From Flavobacterium psychrophilum (GTDB lineage: Bacteria; Bacteroidota; Bacteroidia; Flavobacteriales; Flavobacteriaceae): a stretch of 64,000 nt of DNA. The translations under genes were made by a program, and so were the position numbers. This document shows positions 62,001 to 64,000 of the stretch, piece after piece. A model generated the notes under the pieces. That model saw nothing but the letters and a program-made list of their open reading frames with translations, ran no database searches and was not told the DNA's origin. The DNA lies in assembly GCA_945874225.1 (NCBI GenBank), contig CAMCFT010000011.1, positions 39,425 to 103,424 on the forward strand, read 5' to 3'. The stretch's first letter is position 1; the number at the start of each line of letters is the position of its first letter.

Positions 62001-62022
62001 TTATTATCCTAAAAACAAATGT

Positions 62023-63018
62023 ATGAAAAAAGTAACAGAAACAATTGGAATCGATGTGTCAAAATTAACACTAGATGTTTACGTAAGAACAACTAAAGTT
62101 CACAAGCAATTTAGCAATGATTTAAAAGGCTTTAAACAAATTGTTAAATGGTCGTTAAAACAAAAAATTAATTTAGAAGAAACCTTATTTTGCTTTGAAC
62201 ATACGGGTTGGTACTGTTTAATGTTAAGTTATTTTTTGTTTGAAAACAAGTATCGTTATTGTTGTATCAATGCCATAGAAATTAAGCGTTCAATGGGATT
62301 GAAACGAGGTAAAAGTGACAAGGCAGATGCTTGGGAAATAGCTAATTATTCCTGGCTTAGACGTGACGAGTTAACTCCATCAACTCCGCCAGCTAAGGAA
62401 CTAATTGAGTTGCAACGAATGATGAGCCTTCGGGAACAATTAGTAAAACAACAAACCGCGAGTAAGAATCTTTTCAAAGGAATGGGCGAAATTGTAGAGG
62501 ACGAATTAAATGATATTTCTATGGTACTCATAAAGGAAAACATAAGTCATTTTGAAAATCAAATTTCAGCAATAGAGAAAGCAATGAATGAGCTAATAAA
62601 ACAAGATGAAACAATGATAAATAATTATAAACTCTCAAAGACAGTCAAAGGTGTTGGAATGGTTTTAGCGATACAAATGTTGTTACACACCCACAATTAC
62701 ACCCGTTTTGAAAGTTCAAGACAGTTCTCTGCCTATTGTGGATTGGTTCCGTATCCACACCAGTCAGGAACGAGTATAAACGGACGAAATAAAATTCACC
62801 CAATTAGTGATCGAAAGATGAAGAGTTTGCTCTCAATGTCAGCAATAAGTGCCATTCAGCACGATAAAGAACTTAAATTATATTATCAAAAAAGAGTGGA
62901 AGAAGGGAAACCGAAAATGGTGGTATTAAACATTATTAGAAACAAAATTGTATCAAGAGTATTTGCAACAGTAAATAGAGGAACTCCTTATGTAGAAATG
63001 AATAAATTTTTAGCTTAA
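62023..63018 (+). CDS. IS110-family transposase (DEDD recombinase)
   Basis: The 331-residue transposase has DEDD residues Asp11 (IGIDVSKLTL), Glu in CFEHTGWYCLM, and the Asp pair in RGKSDKADAWEIA. The Tnp20 domain has VKGVGMVLAIQMLLHTHN, AYCGLVPYPHQSGTSINGRNK (conserved Ser) and DRKMKSLLSMSAISAI. It appears intact. It is clearly different from the transposase at 28682-29848, so the window holds two lineages of the family. Confidence 0.92.
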   Translation: MKKVTETIGIDVSKLTLDVYVRTTKVHKQFSNDLKGFKQIVKWSLKQKINLEETLFCFEHTGWYCLMLSYFLFENKYRYCCINAIEIKRSMGLKRGKSDKADAWEIANYSWLRRDELTPSTPPAKELIELQRMMSLREQLVKQQTASKNLFKGMGEIVEDELNDISMVLIKENISHFENQISAIEKAMNELIKQDETMINNYKLSKTVKGVGMVLAIQMLLHTHNYTRFESSRQFSAYCGLVPYPHQSGTSINGRNKIHPISDRKMKSLLSMSAISAIQHDKELKLYYQKRVEEGKPKMVVLNIIRNKIVSRVFATVNRGTPYVEMNKFLA

Positions 63019-63045
63019 AAATTTGGATTTGATCTTGCGGTTTGT

Positions 63046-63117
63046 GTGTAGGCGATGTTGCCTTGTGTTGCGCCTGCGGCAAGGCAATACTGCTTACACG
63101 CTGTTATGTGTAGTTAA
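63046..63117. repeat. Cassette-like spacer hairpin downstream of the IS110 element
   Basis: GTGTAGGC (63046-63053) pairs with GCTTACAC (63092-63099), with an inner stem TTGCCTTG/CAAGGCAA (63058-63065 and 63080-63087). GTTATGTGTAGTTAA (63103-63117) follows. Its inverted counterpart is at 63842-63856, so the two bracket the MORN-repeat gene. Confidence 0.6.
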
Positions 63118-63119
63118 TC

Positions 63120-63830
63120 TTATTTAATATTTTTCCATTCTTTTATAATAACACCTTTATCATCGTATTCTTTGCAATAAATTTCGTTATCTCTGAATTC
63201 TCTGAATTCTTTTATTGAGCCGTTTTCACGATAATGAATTATTTTTTCACTTTTATAGGTTGTTTCATTATAGAACTCCTCTTCCTTTAATGTACCATTT
63301 TCAAAGTATTCTTTTTGCCAACCAGTACTTGCTGACAACCTATTAATATTAGAAGTTGTGAATTTGTAATTATTTTCAGTTTGTAGGTTTCCGTTATCGT
63401 ACCAGCTTTTTTGTTGACCATCCATGTGGTCATTTACATAATTTTGTTCAAAGCTTAACTTCCCGTTTTCATGCCAACCTTTTTGAATTCCGTGTTTGCC
63501 ACCATCAAGATAATGCCATTCGTATTCAGTTTGTCTATTTGGATAATAGGTTGTCTTTTTGCCGTTTATATTTCGATATTTTGCTAATTCTGGTAACTGA
63601 AGGCATTTTCTCATTAATTCAAAATCATCTTCCGTAATAGATAATTCATTTTTATAATTATCCACATTAATTTCCCACCAATTTATAATTTCTTTTAATT
63701 GTCTTCTTGCAATTTCCTGCTTGTTAAGACTAGTCATAAATGAATTCATTGATAATATTTGAACAGCTTTAGATGCTTTCATCAAGTTTCTCTTAAATAT
63801 TCTTTTTTTACTATTGAAAATTGAAAACAT
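63120..63830 (-). CDS. MORN-variant repeat protein (YwqK-like)
   Basis: The 236-residue protein has a basic N-terminus, a helical stretch and then five or so repeats of the MORN-variant pattern: YPNRQTEYEWHYLDGGKHG, GWHENGKLSFEQNYVNDHMDG, SWYDNGNLQTENNY, EYFENGTLKEEEFY and HYRENGSIKEFREF. Proteins of this type are often labelled 'YwqK family antitoxin', but no toxin is adjacent and the label says little about function. The gene is bracketed by inverted GTTATGTGTArTTAA sequences, as a single-gene cassette. Confidence 0.75.
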   Translation of the reverse strand: MFSIFNSKKRIFKRNLMKASKAVQILSMNSFMTSLNKQEIARRQLKEIINWWEINVDNYKNELSITEDDFELMRKCLQLPELAKYRNINGKKTTYYPNRQTEYEWHYLDGGKHGIQKGWHENGKLSFEQNYVNDHMDGQQKSWYDNGNLQTENNYKFTTSNINRLSASTGWQKEYFENGTLKEEEFYNETTYKSEKIIHYRENGSIKEFREFRDNEIYCKEYDDKGVIIKEWKNIK

Positions 63831-63841
63831 ATTGTCTCTTT

Positions 63842-64000
63842 TTAATTACACATAACGGGCTCCGGCTTGTTCGTCGTTCCGAGAGGAGCTTGCTCCGAAG
63901 CGGAATGCGTACAAGCCGGTGATGGGGAACGTCCCTGAAAAGGGGCGTTCCGCTCACCAAGGCGTAGCCGGAGCCCGATGGGAGTGCAGCCCGGAGGGAT
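63842..64000. repeat. GC-rich palindromic spacer at the window end
   Basis: Far more GC-rich than its surroundings. CGGGCTCCGGCT (63856-63867) is complementary to 63966-63977, CCGGCTTGT (63862-63870) is complementary to 63911-63919, and the middle contains further hairpins (around GGAGCTTGCTCC). The last 30 bases (AGCCCGATGGGAGTG...) resemble the start of the Flavo-1-like elements but are cut by the window edge. Confidence 0.6.

Larger units (their letters stand above)
61820..63040 (+). mobile_element. IS110-family insertion sequence, copy 2 (ends approximate)
   Basis: An intact DEDD recombinase gene is preceded by about 200 bp of structured non-coding DNA. No terminal inverted repeats are seen, as is usual for the family. 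It interrupts the cassette-like array between the small lipoprotein and MORN-repeat genes. The gap 61732-62022 contains no gene: it holds the array spacer (about 61760-61820) and the candidate bridge RNA. Confidence 0.6.

Noticed and set aside
63120..63830. MORN-repeat protein as an antitoxin
   Set aside because: The common 'YwqK antitoxin' label has no support here: there is no partner toxin gene on either side.
63046..63856. True integron attC sites around the MORN-repeat gene
   Set aside because: The flanking GTTATGTGTA sequence departs from the GTTRRRY core and no integron integrase is in the window; kept only as a cassette-like observation.

Overview
This window is a chromosomal segment of an AT-rich member of the Bacteroidota, almost certainly a Flavobacterium or close relative. 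The evidence is a type IX secretion (gliding-motility-associated) C-terminal domain, a TonB-dependent outer-membrane protein, a long SecA with no C-terminal zinc motif, a short NuoG, TAnnTTTG promoter elements instead of sigma70 boxes, and intergenic spaces full of small hairpin repeats.

Layout. 0-8.4 kb: end of a TonB-dependent receptor, argS, a large secreted T9SS protein and fabH. 8.6-17.9 kb: an ABC-F protein, membrane proteins of unknown role, an FKBP lipoprotein, an unusual short-chain dehydrogenase with a zinc finger, a methyltransferase, an ABC ATPase, a DCL-HNH-like protein, a cobalamin adenosyltransferase and a DUF2795 protein. 18-28.6 kb: secA, an MFS transporter, a Tiki/EreA-like lipoprotein, a small cupin, a 36-aa lysine-rich protein, pepD with a ParE-type toxin-antitoxin pair directly upstream, and a DUF3810 protein. 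28.6-30.1 kb: an IS110-family element. 30.2-32.3 kb: rplY, prs and tRNA-Leu(CAA). 33-34.4 kb: a split HipB/HipS/HipT system behind repeated operators. 34.7-37.4 kb: umuD, umuC and a DsbA-like oxidoreductase. 37.8-42.1 kb: a secreted protein, a 'mobile mystery protein' A/B (HTH + Fic) cassette and an SGNH/MBOAT O-acetylation pair. 42.2-55.4 kb: a complete nuoA-N complex I operon. 55.6-58.8 kb: a cold-shock protein, aspS and a TlpA-like thioredoxin. 59-64 kb: single genes on the minus strand separated by hairpin-rich, cassette-like spacers, interrupted by a second IS110-family element.

Housekeeping genes (argS, aspS, fabH, secA, prs, rplY, nuo) alternate with accessory modules. The nuo genes run nuoA to nuoN in one direction, from one recognisable promoter before nuoA to one hairpin after nuoN, and encode the matrix-arm and membrane-arm subunits of NADH:quinone oxidoreductase.

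The most interesting signals are: (1) the mobile-mystery A/B cassette lies between two copies (128 bp, about 92% identical) of the 3' end of the adjacent SGNH gene, and the outer copy is a relic with an internal stop; (2) both IS110-type elements have a structured non-coding region upstream of the recombinase that could be a bridge RNA; (3) dispersed hairpin families, one with covarying stems and one that resembles the Flavo-1 RNA and sits inside the nuo operon; (4) short interspersed repeats that have entered coding sequence in frame (argS, the methyltransferase); and (5) a tripartite HipBST-like system with repeated operators. All names and homologies come from reading the sequence and from memory of protein families; no database search was run.
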